From Gordius sp. MW1 (taxonomy: Eukaryota > Nematomorpha > Gordioida > Gordea > Gordiidae), in the NCBI GenBank assembly GCA_964036665.1, contig OZ038530.1, positions 15,819,001 through 15,883,000 of the forward strand: DNA of 64,000 nt, read 5' to 3'. The position numbers were made by a program, and so were the translations under genes. Under the pieces are notes generated by a model. It saw nothing but the letters and a program-made list of their open reading frames with translations, searched no databases and had not been told where the DNA came from. Shown here one piece after another: positions 47,301 through 56,154 of this stretch (within the stretch, counting starts at the first letter, position 1; the number at the start of each line of letters is the position of its first letter).

Positions 47301-50300
47301 ATATATAAATATAAAATTGTATCAAGTGGTTTAAAATAAATAAACATTAAATATTAGTTTGAGGAGTTTATACTTTATAGTTAAAAGTTAATATTATAGT
47401 AGCTTAGGATTAAATAGACTAATTACTAATGTCTTTTTATAAACTGTTTATAAAGGAACTGAATTTAAACTTTCTTGTTAATTTAAAACAAATCAATTTG
47501 ATATCAAATATGTGTAGGTGCATTTGCAATATTGACTGTTTTTATAGCCTTATATGATGTTTGTTTTAATATGAAGATTAATTTCATATTCTTAAATTCA
47601 ACCTTATATGATGTATTTCAATTGTAAAAATTTAGAACTAAGTTAAGCAATTAAAATAGAAATCTTTGTCGCAAAAAATAAAAAGTCAAAACTTCCTTTA
47701 GTTTAGACAACTCTATTTTTTGTTTTGATGTTTTTTTATGCCAAATTTACAAAACCATGAACTTATATTACCATTATCTATTTATAAACTTACTATTCTA
47801 AACTTTACCTTTTCAATCTAAAATAATTTAAATTTTAAACTAAGAAAACTAGTAGGAAATCTCATTTTTTACACAAAATTTATTATTTTTAGAGCCTATA
47901 TTTCCTATTCTTAAGTCTAACCTTCTATAATGTATTTCTATTATAAAAAAATTTAAGTGAAGTATAAAAATTAGAAAAATAATGGCTAAGAACAGTGGTA
48001 CCTTTTTTACTTTAAAAAACATAGGGCCAGGGGTCATCATGACTCCCTTTACCATCCGTGTTAGGATTTGACCTGACCAACGGAGGGTTAAAGTAAATTT
48101 TAGGATGCCTGGCTATACTTCTGCCATAATATTAATTAATTCACAACCACTTCGCCACATAAGGTTAAATTTAACTTTGAAAGATACATTACAATCCGCA
48201 TTTAAACTGATAAGAAATATCCCTGAAACCTGTGTATCCATGTCTATTAGAAAGCAATAAATAACTTAAAAATTAATGTTTAGAATTGATTGGTTTGTGG
48301 TCGAATGCAAAATCTTAAATGTTATTTTCAAACTAGTCCCACTAGTTTTCATAACCAAATAAGCAGAAGATAATCAAAATCTATTGCCTTATAGAGAGTA
48401 ATTTCAATTAAGTTATATTTATATAAATTTAAAAATAAATTTCTTCGTAAAGTCAACCTTTTAATTTTTTCCTCGAGAGTATGCCGAAAGTTGATTTCTG
48501 TTTCTTGAATCGGTTTAACCAAATAAACAATTCGTAAGGCTTTAACCTCTTCACGCTCATTCCCATCCGCGCAAGACAAGCACTTAACCTTTAATCGGCA
48601 AAAAAGTAAAGGGATATAGATTTCAAAAAAATTTATATTATTAGAGGTTTATTTACAATTAATTGTGTATGATACATGCTGAAATGTATTAGATTAATGA
48701 GCTGGCATAGAGCCATGGATTGAAATTGTATTGGATTTTACATTTTCCGTGGTGATTTTCTGCTTGATGAAAGCCAATTTTAACACGAGAAAAAAAATTA
48801 TAGGAAATTATAAGATATATAGAGCTCCGAGGTTTATTTAAAGCTCGGGAATTTTTACAAGTCGAATGCCTCAAGATGTAGATATTCTATTAAATTATCT
48901 AATTTAAATTATAACTAATTTAATTCTTATAAATTTAACACTTACATAAGGATAAAATAAATTTTCAAACAAATTAGTAAAGGTGTAATGGTAAACAAGG
49001 CTTTTAGATTAAAACCGTTAAAATATCCAATGATTTAAATAAAATCAGAAGCTATGAACGCTACAAAAAGGCAGCCGGCGATAAAATATATTTATCGTCA
49101 ATAAATTTTTATGTAGCAGATAGTTATGCAAACTAAAGAGATTAGTCAAGACATGGCACTCACCCGGTCAAGATGGGTGAAACTTATCAAAACAAACCCC
49201 ACGACTATGAACCAAATAACTGATAAAGAAGAAGAAAATTTTATATAGCCGATGTAATAAAAAAAAGTTAAATGAAAATAACCAATTTTTCAAAGTTTTT
49301 TTCGTATTTCGTTTCGATGGTAGTTGGTAAAGTAATGGAATAAACGTCCAGCAAAGCATTAACATTGTTGAATTCCAACTTCTGGTTTATCACAATTTTT
49401 TCCTCCTCCACAAAAAGGTCTTCTTTAATCATATGTTATATAAAAAGTGTTACAATCATTTATATAACAATAACCACAAAATGAAAATTTAATTTGTCAA
49501 AAAATCTTTTTAAAAATTAAAATCAAATTGTACGGTTTTTTAATTCTAAGCACCCTATTTTATTTTAGAAGATTTTTACCCTCGTAAACAATGCTTATAA
49601 TTATAATTTATTTTTAACACCCTCTAACATTGCCGAAAATAAATCGATAAAAAAACCTATTTCAAAATAACATATACAGGGGCATTCCACGTCAAATCGC
49701 AACGTTTTGGGCAGACCCTCACGGATTGTTATAAAATTTGTGAGAAATTGTAGCTAAGTTATTTTTTGGTCATTATCAGATGACCATAAACCAAAAAAAT
49801 TTAATTTTTTTCTATCGAGACAAATCTTACCCGTCACTACAACAAGATTTTATGATTAGGGCGTGTATAATTTAAAAAAAACCGAAGTCGTAAACTACCG
49901 ATTTTGATCTTTGAGTCCCCACAAATCAAAAAGTAGTGGTCCAAATGAGCTAAAACTTTTAAAATCTCAATAATTTCTACATTTTCACCAAATTTCATCA
50001 AAATCTGGGCCGAAAAAAGCGTTTTTATGATCCAATTTGATACGGAATATCAGAAAAGGTCCTCTTATGAAATTCAATATATTATACAATAATAAAATAA
50101 TTTATAACAATTATCACAGAGCAAAAAAACTTATTTGTCAACAAATATTTTTGGAAATTATACATTTATAATATTTTAAAAGTGAAACAAACCAATTAAA
50201 TAATATAAAATAAATTTTATATACCATCGATACCAGTATCTTCAACCAGTGTAATGGGCTCGTGGAAAGAAGTAATTGAATTGAGTCTATCACAAGCAGA

Positions 50301-52432
50301 TATTGACATTTTGGCACTTTGTTCAGTACACAAACTTTGTTCTGCCATCTATAATTCATTTTAGTAAAGATAAAAAATTTATTTGCTAAAACTAAATGTT
50401 ATAACAGCTAAATTAATATATAGCAATCCACCCAATATTAATTCCTATTAATGTCCAACATTTACGTAAATTAAATTAAAAAACTTAAAAATAACCTAAT
50501 TTTAGGCTCTAAAACTTGTCATTTATCCACAAATAATCTTAAAATTCTTTTCAAATGCTAAAACAATAATTATTATCACACATGATTTTGAATTAAATGA
50601 ATGTTTGAATTTACTATACTCATATAAAGGTTAAAATAACAAAATTTCTACACTTACATCAACAATTTTCTCTCAATAATGTATTTATTACCATATGTTT
50701 TAGATTTATTAATGTAAAAAATGTGCATAAAAGTGTAAAATTATAATAACCTCCACACTCATATTATAAGATGGTTGACTCTTTAGAGGGTTTAATTTGC
50801 TTTGTTGGATTGCTTCTTTCCCCTCATGCTCATAAGTATTGGTATCACCATAAATAGTGGAAATTGTCATGTCCATACTAACATTGATAAAAGTCATATT
50901 TTCCATTTCATTTTTTTCATTTAACCTTTTTTCTTGACATGAAACTTCGTCATTGACTGGACAATTTTCTTCTAAATTACTGGAAACTGTTATATCCATA
51001 TCAATGGCTGATGAATGCATAGCTATGATGTACATTTTAAATTTTCATTTTGTAAATAAATCATATTTGCATTATTTATTATTTTGTAATCTTGAATTTA
51101 AGTGTTATGTTATATTGGGGTAAATTATATGAGACTTATTAAAATAGTACACTTGAACTGTTTCAAAAACAGAGTTTTTTCCAGCAAGACAAGAATTCAA
51201 TCTCTTCTTTAATTATTAAATAGTCTCACCCAGATCAAAAAATAGATTTAAACTGAAAAAATTGTTTTAAATGCAGATATATACCATTATTTGCAATGAT
51301 TTTATGTCACAAACTCTTATTAGTTAGAATATTATATGAAATAACTCGTCTAATAACAAAACACATCGTTAACTTTAAAACAAAACATTTGTTCTTAAAT
51401 TGATGTTTGTAACAAAATTTAGATTTTAAGATATATTTAAAATTTAAAGCAATATAAAAATGTTACATATAAATTGAAGGTTAGATAAATCTATTAAAAT
51501 TGATCCATATAATGATGTTATTTGTTATTAAATTTAATCCCAAGTGCAAATTTATGATATATTGTTAAATGATAAGATTAGTGTTTGTAGTTTATGATAT
51601 ATGAATAGATACTTGTATCATTTGTATCTTTAACAATAAAAGTGGTATCAAGATTGCCATTCAAGCATTGATGATTCTGGTTGATGTTGTTAGGTAACAT
51701 TTGGGTTGAAATGGGCTGTGTTTTAGTATTACAGGAGTTCATTGTTGGTGTACAACTTTAGAATAATAGTATAAATGCCAAGTTACTCGTATTTAAAAAA
51801 TTTACATAGAAAAGATATATGCTCGGCTTTAACTAGATATTTTTAAAATACTAGTTTAGATATAAATTTTATTATCTTATAAACATATTAACTTACTCAG
51901 TCTCAATGACATTATTGTGTTTAGGGAATTTTTCTTCCCTCTTATCTAAATAAATATAAAAATTACCAAAAATCATAAAAAGTACCTTTCAAGCTTGATG
52001 GTTCATCATTTTTGTCAAATAATCTATAAATCATATTAATACAACTTATTAATTACTTAATATAGTAATAATAAAAAAATTTCAAAAATCAGTGCAAGAA
52101 TAGCAATTCAATAAAATATAATTTAAAATTACATTAGATCGCAAACTAATTTAAAAATTTTAATGGAAATAGATTTAACTACCTAATATATGGTTCTAAA
52201 TTAAAGCTAACTCTGTTTGTTGATCTTCTATTGTGTAAAATAGTAAATTCTGAATCATATTCCAACTTATCCTATAATTGAAATTCAAAGCATTTAGATA
52301 TCACGATATTTGTTAGTACACAAAAAATATATAATTATTCCCCATGTACTTACATTCAATTGAGTTTCACTATAAATTATTTAAAAAAATTTTACATTCA
52401 TAGATTTACTTAAAAATAATTTGATTTTCCAT
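35368..52432 (-). CDS. KNL1: KNL1/Spc105 kinetochore scaffold (complete, 18 exons)
   Basis: The outer-kinetochore protein that binds the Mis12 complex through C-terminal RWD domains and recruits PP1 and the Bub1-Bub3 checkpoint proteins through its N-terminus. Exons: 52432-52410, 52369-52354, 52271-52183, 52023-51986, 51945-51897, 51755-51613, 51022-50751, 50348-50225, 49422-49283, 48588-48458, 46722-46515, 46464-46398, 46014-45927, 44880-44719, 39946-39705, 39378-39261, 36449-36324, 35464-35368. Every junction is GT-AG, every phase closes, total 2133 nt (710 residues and TAA). Features: RVSF at 33-36 preceded by SILK-like TILH at 23-26; MELT-like MDIT (128-131) and MDMT (169-172); charged coiled coil about 300-517; tandem RWD about 517-710. 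Vertebrate KNL1 exceeds 2000 residues. Uncertain donors: 39705, 39261, 48458. Confidence 0.85.
35569..35735 (-). mobile_element. MITE, GGGCGTAGCC family, copy in KNL1 last intron
   Basis: Left end CATGGGCGTAGTC followed by a long G run, then GGCAGCTTCCCCCCCTCTAA, AATTATGGCTAAATTTC, ATTATCATTTTGCCCC and right end CTGGCTACCCCCATATG. It lies about 100 bp upstream of the last KNL1 exon. Confidence 0.7.
36990..37146. mobile_element. MITE, GGTCGAC family, copy in KNL1 intron
   Basis: Right end CCGACCAAACAAAACCCAAC followed by CGTTTTTACAAC matches the family; the left end (GTGGACTAACGGTAAACTCA) is diverged. Internal GTTTAGTCGAC phrases match the copies at 16021 and 38838. Confidence 0.6.
38838..39002. 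mobile_element. MITE, GGTCGAC family, copy in KNL1 intron
   Basis: Left TGTTGTTAAAACGACTGAG, internal GGTTTTAGTCGACGAAACC, right GTCGACCAAACGAAACC then AGCCGCTTTTACAAC. The ends are inverted copies of each other. Confidence 0.65.
39520..39605 (+). repeat. Fragment of the TTGCATAGCAAT-ended repeat
   Basis: Contains TGCAATTTATGGGCTCACAT and CCGTCCGTCCTGTCCAACTT followed by GTAAATT, the reverse complement of the end of the repeats at 5505 and 19367. A further fragment is at 40782-40850 (TTGCTATGCAATTTATGGGC, TCCGTCCGTCGTCCGTC). Confidence 0.55.
40544..40650. mobile_element. MITE, GGTCGAC family, partial copy
   Basis: Left end GTGTTGTAAAAGGGGCTGGG, then TTTTGTTTGTCGACC and TTTTGGTCGTCTAAAC. The right terminus is not clear, so it appears truncated. 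Two minus-strand frames of 63 and 95 residues in this area (40252-40727) partly derive from it and are not treated as genes. Confidence 0.5.
41034..41273. repeat. Tandem repeat, about 60-bp unit, four copies
   Basis: Four near-identical units: TATATAATAAACATAAATAA, AAGTTGTTTACTTTTAATTG, CTATGCAATTTAACTAGTT. Each unit contains the TTGCTATGCAATTT phrase that ends another dispersed repeat family, suggesting that the array grew from a transposon end. It lies in the KNL1 intron between 44719 and 39946. Confidence 0.8.
41293..41990. repeat. Satellite-like array, about 108-130-bp unit, six copies
   Basis: Six consecutive units share CTTATGATTGTTCCTGTTAC, CCGTCCGCTGGCTGCTGACC, AATGGAAAAAAATGACCATT and GGCCAAAATGTGAATCG followed by a T-rich run. 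Start points near 41298, 41429, 41559, 41689, 41797 and 41923. The units keep open frames on both strands, which explains the 77-132-residue frames here; these repeat the same peptide and are not genes. Single units continue to 43600. Confidence 0.85.
42565..43602. repeat. Dispersed single units of the 41.3-kb satellite
   Basis: Units or part-units at about 42565-42630, 42818-42915, 43045-43150, 43185-43245 and 43530-43600, each recognised by CCGTCCGCTGGCT or a variant plus TGACCAATGAAAAAAATGAC. They are separated by unrelated AT-rich sequence and are more diverged than the array itself. Confidence 0.7.
42716..42786 (+). tRNA. tRNA-like sequence, possibly tRNA-Asn(GTT)-derived pseudogene or SINE head
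   Basis: GCCAGCATGGTTAAGTGG contains a good A box (TGGTTAAGTGG), and GGGTTCAAGTC a good B box at normal distance; TTGTTAACT between them fits an anticodon loop with GTT (Asn). The acceptor and anticodon stems do not pair well by eye, so a functional tRNA is unlikely. It sits between satellite units. It could be a degenerate tRNA gene or the Pol III promoter head of a tRNA-derived SINE. Confidence 0.35.
44093..44400 (+). pseudogene. 3' end of a non-LTR retrotransposon ORF2, copy 2
   Basis: Plus strand [30 protein letters not shown] and [11 protein letters not shown], the same C-terminal region as 19736-20040 with independent stops. It ends in TTGATAAAGAAAG. It lies within a KNL1 intron, antisense to the gene. 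Confidence 0.65.
45655..45812 (-). mobile_element. MITE, GGGCGTAGCC family, copy in KNL1 intron
   Basis: Left CCATGGGCGTTACC, then GAGGCTGCCCCCTCTAATTC, ATTATCATTTTGCCC and right CCTGGCTACGCCCATAA. About 110 bp downstream of the KNL1 exon ending at 45927. Confidence 0.65.
46849..48087. mobile_element. piggyBac-like non-autonomous element
   Basis: Bounded by exact TTAA on both sides (46845-46848 and 48088-48091), with inverted ends CCCTCCGTTGG and CCAACGGAGGG. Subterminal blocks repeat GGGGTC/GACCCC-type words (GATGGGGTCAATGAGGACCC on the left, GGGGTCATCATGACTCCC on the right). The TTAA target and CCCT ends are the hallmarks of the piggyBac superfamily. The AT-rich 1.2-kb body has no transposase frame. 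It sits in the KNL1 intron between 48458 and 46722. Confidence 0.78.
49130..49235 (+). pseudogene. 3' end of a non-LTR retrotransposon, copy 3 (short)
   Basis: GAGATTAGTCAAGACATGGC, CTCACCCGGTCAAGATGG and CCCCACGACTATGAACC match the end of 19736-20040, finishing ACTGATAAAGAAGAAG. Only about 100 bp remain. It is in the KNL1 intron immediately downstream of exon 49422-49283. Confidence 0.6.
50225..52432 (-). other. N-terminal signalling exons of KNL1 (RVSF and MELT-like motifs)
   Basis: Eight exons encode residues 1 to about 252. The start ATG at 52432 opens a 23-nt exon (MENQIIF) joined to a 16-nt microexon, then to the exon with NRRSTNRVSF, the PP1-docking motif with basic residues before it. 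A strong GTAAGT donor at 51896 and phase-matched neighbours support the chain. The MELT-like motifs lie in the largest exon (51022-50751). Known KNL1 proteins carry many MELT repeats that MPS1 phosphorylates for Bub3 binding; only two are visible here. Confidence 0.78.
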
Positions 52433-52494
52433 CCGTCAATTTTAAATTTCGCTCAAATAAAAATATTGAAAATGGCTTCAAGGTACATTTATAT

Positions 52495-52680
52495 GGTGCC
52501 CTATCAACTCGCCGAAAACAATCTCGCCGAAACTCACCAAGGGACATTTTCTGATTGGTTGTTTAATGTCCCCCAGCTTAAAATCGTCCCCCATTCAACC
52601 AATCACAAATGTGGGGACCTTTTTTTAGCTTGGGGACATTAAATTCGGCGAGATTGTTTTCGGCGAGTTGACGGGCTACC
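52495..52680. mobile_element. 186-bp MITE directly upstream of KNL1
   Basis: Flanked by a perfect 9-bp direct repeat CATTTATAT (52486-52494 and 52681-52689). The termini are inverted: GGTGCCCTATCAACTCGCCG at the left against the complement of CGGCGAGTTGACGGGCTACC at the right, continuing as AAAACAATCTCGCCGAA paired with TTCGGCGAGATTGTTTT. The interior has a second partial palindrome (GATTGGTTG / CAACCAATC). It starts 63 bp from the KNL1 ATG, so it occupies the expected promoter or 5' UTR region. Confidence 0.8.
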
Positions 52681-52704
52681 CATTTATATTAGAGTTTGGC
52701 GCAG

Positions 52705-53007
52705 AGACTAATAAAACCATAGACTGCCGAACAGCTGATAATTTTACATCAAATATAGCAACCGCCATATTGTGGGAAATTGTAACCAAACAATAGAATT
52801 CAGCAAAATTTATTGTTCTAATCTACTTATTTTTTTTTAATTTATGAATAAGCTATTAATCTTATTTATTTTCTTCAATATTTTATCCTGGAGAAGTATA
52901 AATATACCTGTTATTGAGTTTTTCCTACAAAATGGCAGCTATTTTAGTGTCTGACTGATTTCAATAGTAAAAATTAGCTGTTCGGCAGTCTATAGTTTTA
53001 GTCTATG
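52705..53007. mobile_element. MITE, CATAGACTGCCGAACAGCTG family, copy 1
   Basis: Left AGACTAATAAAACCATAGAC then TGCCGAACAGCTGAT; right AGCTGTTCGGCAGTCTATAG then TTTTAGTCTATG. About 300 bp with a T-rich core. It is followed directly by the GGGTGGGCGCGGGCC-ended element. Confidence 0.75.
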
Positions 53008-53815
53008 GGTGGGCGCGGGCCGTGAAATTACGCCACGGGTCACGGCGTGAATGTGAAGAAATTTTAAATTATTAGGCGTGACTGGGCGTGACGGGCCTTT
53101 CCAAAATTTTCCCCGTGCGTGAGTGGGCGTGAATCTATTGAAGAAAGCTGCGATTATGAACTTAAAAGATTCATCGCTCAAAAGACAAATAATAATGATA
53201 GTATTTTGAAGTTTTGGAAGCATGAAAATTCGTTTCCTTTTTTGAAAAAATTAGCGAGTAAAATTTTATCCCCCCCTGCAAGTTCGGCATCTAGTGAAAG
53301 ATTGTTTTCTGTAGCCAATCGCTTGTTGGAGGAAAGGCGTACTCAATTAAAATAAAAAAACATGGATATTATACTTTTTTTAAATAAAAATTTCGATTTA
53401 TAGCGAGTAAAATTTTATCCGCCCCTGCAAGTTCGGCATCTAGTGAAAGATTGTTTTCTGTAGCCAATCGCTTGTTGGAGGAAAGGCGTACTTAATTAAA
53501 ATAAAAAAACATGGATATTATACTTCTTTTAAATAAAAATTTCGATTTATAAATTGTATTTATTTTTGTTATGGAATTATAGAAATAAATAGAATAAATT
53601 CAAAAAAGTGTTTAATTTAAGATTACCAATTTTGAAAAATTTAAAAACACCGTGAATTTTCGGGCGTGACGTGCGTGAATCAAAATATTGCCTTTCGTGA
53701 GCGGGCGGGTCTGGTCAAAAAATTTTTAGTGGTAAGCGTGAGTGGGCGTGAATTTATTTTAATACCACCGTGAGTGGGCGGGCCGTGAATAAAAAATTAG
53801 GCCCGCGCCCCCCTC
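53008..53815 (+). mobile_element. hAT remnant with dimerisation domain and internal duplication
   Basis: Ends GGGTGGGCGCGGGCC and GGCCCGCGCCCCCC are inverted. At 53119-53355 the plus strand encodes FWKHENSFPFLKKLASKILS and SSASSERLFSVANRLLEERR, the C-terminal dimerisation region of hAT transposases (P-A-S-S-x-x-S-E-R-x-F-S). The segment from 53253 is duplicated in tandem with a 149-bp offset (second copy from 53402), carrying the dimerisation motif twice. GCGTGA words recur near both ends (GTGGGCGTGAA, GAGTGGGCG). The catalytic part is missing. Confidence 0.72.
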
Positions 53816-53842
53816 TAATTTATATTAATCCATTAAAACCTA

Positions 53843-54147
53843 TAGACTAATAAAACCATAGACTGCCGAACAGCTGATAATTTTTCAGCAAATATAGCAA
53901 GCGCCATTTTGTGGGAAATTGCAACCAAACTCGAATTCAGCATAATTTATTGTTCTAATTTACTTATTTTTTTAATTTATAAATTGAGCTATTACTCTTA
54001 TTTATTTTCTTCAATATTTTATTGTGGGAGAAGTATAAATATACCTGTGGTTGAGTTTTTCCTACAATATGGCAGCTAGTTTGGTGTCTGAATGATTTTA
54101 ATAGTAAAAATCAGCTGTTCGGCAGTCTATAGTTTTATTAGTCTATG
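53843..54147. mobile_element. MITE, CATAGACTGCCGAACAGCTG family, copy 2
   Basis: The best-preserved copy: TAGACTAATAAAACCATAGA and CTGCCGAACAGCTG at the left, CAGCTGTTCGGCAGTC then TATAGTTTTATTAGTCTATG at the right, forming long inverted repeats. About 305 bp, no coding frame. Confidence 0.78.
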
Positions 54148-54609
54148 TTAAAACCTGAACATAGAACCCTCGATAAAAAAACTTGAAATTCAAGATTTTT
54201 TATTAATTTTGTACCAAAATAGCATCTGCAATTTTTTTTGAAAAAAAACTTCTAACTATAGTTTTATTGTATAAGCGTCGTCAAATTCATACGCTGGATG
54301 TAATAATTTTAAATTAAACGTAGTTAGCAAGTTTTTATCTAAAACCTTCTTATAATAATTTAAAATATTAAGAAGAATGAATTCTAAATCAAAATTTTAT
54401 TTTCTCTGAGGACCCAACCCCCCCCCCCCCCCATCCCCATAGTCGCCCTATATTCATAAGTTTATAAACAAAATCCTTATATGATCATTTTCCTAATATT
54501 AGTATTTTAAGCATTTATATAAAAAGTTTAGCAATTAAAACTATGTAATAATAATTTTTTATTTAATAGATCAATAATTTTTGTATTAAAAGCCATATAA
54601 ACTGTAAAT

Positions 54610-55000
54610 TAATATGGAGGAAAGGACTGGGGAAAGGATGTAAATACTAATACAACATAACCGTCAACACTAAACAGTAATCACCTTTTATTACTAGGAG
54701 GACGCGACAAAAACAAACAACCGTAATCGTAAAATAGAACAACCGAACTTCGCAACTAATATCGTCACACTAGGAATAACGCAATATAAAATAATACATT
54801 TAACGAACTATTACACGAACGTAATCACGATCTTTCAACCCTCAACATAACGCCTATTTAAAGCGGCGCATCTTCTCTGTGTTGCGTTTTTGGCAGACCA
54901 ACGCTCAATGTCATCGTATGTCACCTCGTCGTTAACGTTAAATAGATAACAGGGTATATAGTTCTAACTTGTGGTATACTTAAGGCACGAGTAAGAGGAT
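54610..55000. repeat. Possible retroelement terminal fragment
   Basis: Contains GATCTTTCAACCCTCAACAT, also present near 1705-1730, and a run of A-rich sequence with scattered CG words (GGAGGACGCGAC, AATCGTAAAATAG). No inverted ends or frames. Origin is uncertain; an LTR fragment is the simplest reading. Confidence 0.3.
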
Positions 55001-55035
55001 TGCTCTCTTTGGGTTAGAGGCCAACAAAGTCACTT

Positions 55036-55205
55036 TTTTCAACCCGACCCGACCCAAAAGCGTTTTTAAATTTTCCACCCGAACCCGACCCGACCCGAAA
55101 GCGTTTTTAAAATTTTAACCCGACCCGAAAGCGTTTCTAAATTTTTAACCTGAACCCGACCCAACCCGAAAGCGTTTTTAAATTTTTAACCTGGACCCGA
55201 CAAAG
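55036..55205 (+). repeat. Tandem array built on ACCCGACCCGAAAGCG
   Basis: About four units of AACCCGACCCGAAAGCGTTT followed by TTAAATTTT. It is the reverse complement relative of 25978-26131. Short telomere-like GC words spaced at about 40 bp mark both arrays. Confidence 0.7.
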
Positions 55206-55379
55206 TAGAAAAATTTGAGGATGATAAATTTATTCGACAGAAATGATCATACAAAATTTGATTAATAAATTTATTTAATTGATTTACTATATTTATGTAT
55301 TGGCGTCTACAATTTCGGGACGTAAATTAGACCTTCTCTCTTCTATAATTCTTCCAGCAGGGGAAATATGGAAAGTGCA

Positions 55380-55830
55380 GACTAAAAAAAGTGTAAATTA
55401 ATTTGAAGTATAGAAAATTAAATTTATTGTTATGGCAAATTATAACATTTGTATCAAATTTGTGTTTGTCCATTATAAATAGACTTAGACAATTAGTCCG
55501 TTTATGGTTGACCTAGTTGCATAATGAGCAAATTGAGATGAGATGTCGTGTCCCGCTAAATCTTAAAAAAGTTTGCGTATTAAAGTTTTTCAAAAAATAT
55601 ATAAGTTTGCCATTTGGATTTTTTAACACTTATTTAATATCTTTAATAAAACAGGAGAAATTTTTATTTCGTATATATATTTTTTTTAAAAAAGTCGAGA
55701 CGAGAATTCTCGTCAAGACGAGACGAGACCGAGATTTTTCTAGACCGCCACGAGACGAGATAGAGATTTTTATAATCACTCCCGAGACAAGACGAGATCT
55801 TGTTTTCGAGACCGAGACGAGATCGAAACA
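55380..55830. repeat. Element with GAGACGAGAC-array end, copy 1
   Basis: Sequence 55380-55690 recurs in part at 61660-61980 (GAAATATAGAAAATTAAATT-type text, GCCATTTGGATTTTT, GATGTCGTGTCCCGC), partly in opposite orientation. It is followed by an array of CGAGACGAGAC and CGAGATTTTT words to 55830. Related arrays are at 60901-61010, 61545-61640 and 62491-62650. Confidence 0.55.
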
Positions 55831-55867
55831 CTAGCCATAGCATATATGTGTTGTAGGTTAAGATTAA

Positions 55868-56150
55868 CATAGACTAATAAAACCATAGACTGCCAAACAA
55901 CTGATAATTTTTTAGCAAGTATTAAAACCGCCATTTTGTGAGAAATTGTAACCAAACAATAGAAGTCAACACAATTTATTGTTTTATTTTACTTATTTTT
56001 CTAATTTATAAATTAAGCTAATAGTCTTAATTATTTTCTTTAATATTATATAGTGGAGAAGTATTACCTATTGTTAATTTTTTCCTTCAAGATAGCAGCA
56101 ATAATGATGTCTGAATGATTTTAATAGTAAAAATCAGCTGTTTGGCAGTC
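55868..56150. mobile_element. MITE, CATAGACTGCCGAACAGCTG family, diverged copy 3
   Basis: Left CATAGACTAATAAAACCATA and GACTGCCAAACAACTGAT, right CAGCTGTTTGGCAGTC; the outermost right end is replaced by the sequence shared with 6590. It is more diverged than copies 1 and 2. Confidence 0.65.
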
Positions 56151-56154
56151 TTAA

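Larger units (their letters stand above)
44719..49422 (-). other. Coiled-coil exons of KNL1
   Basis: Six exons encode charged, helical sequence without proline-rich or globular signatures: VEEEKIVINQKLEFNN, EEVKALRIVYLVKP, SYAKNKAYLKKRLQNG, KCKEIRDKLMKERL, EYERLENELAF, LELHEKLIALRLALVEKKIQ. Phases 1/0/2/0/1/2/2 chain without conflict into the first RWD exon. A piggyBac-like element, a MITE and a retrotransposon fragment sit in these introns. Confidence 0.75.
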
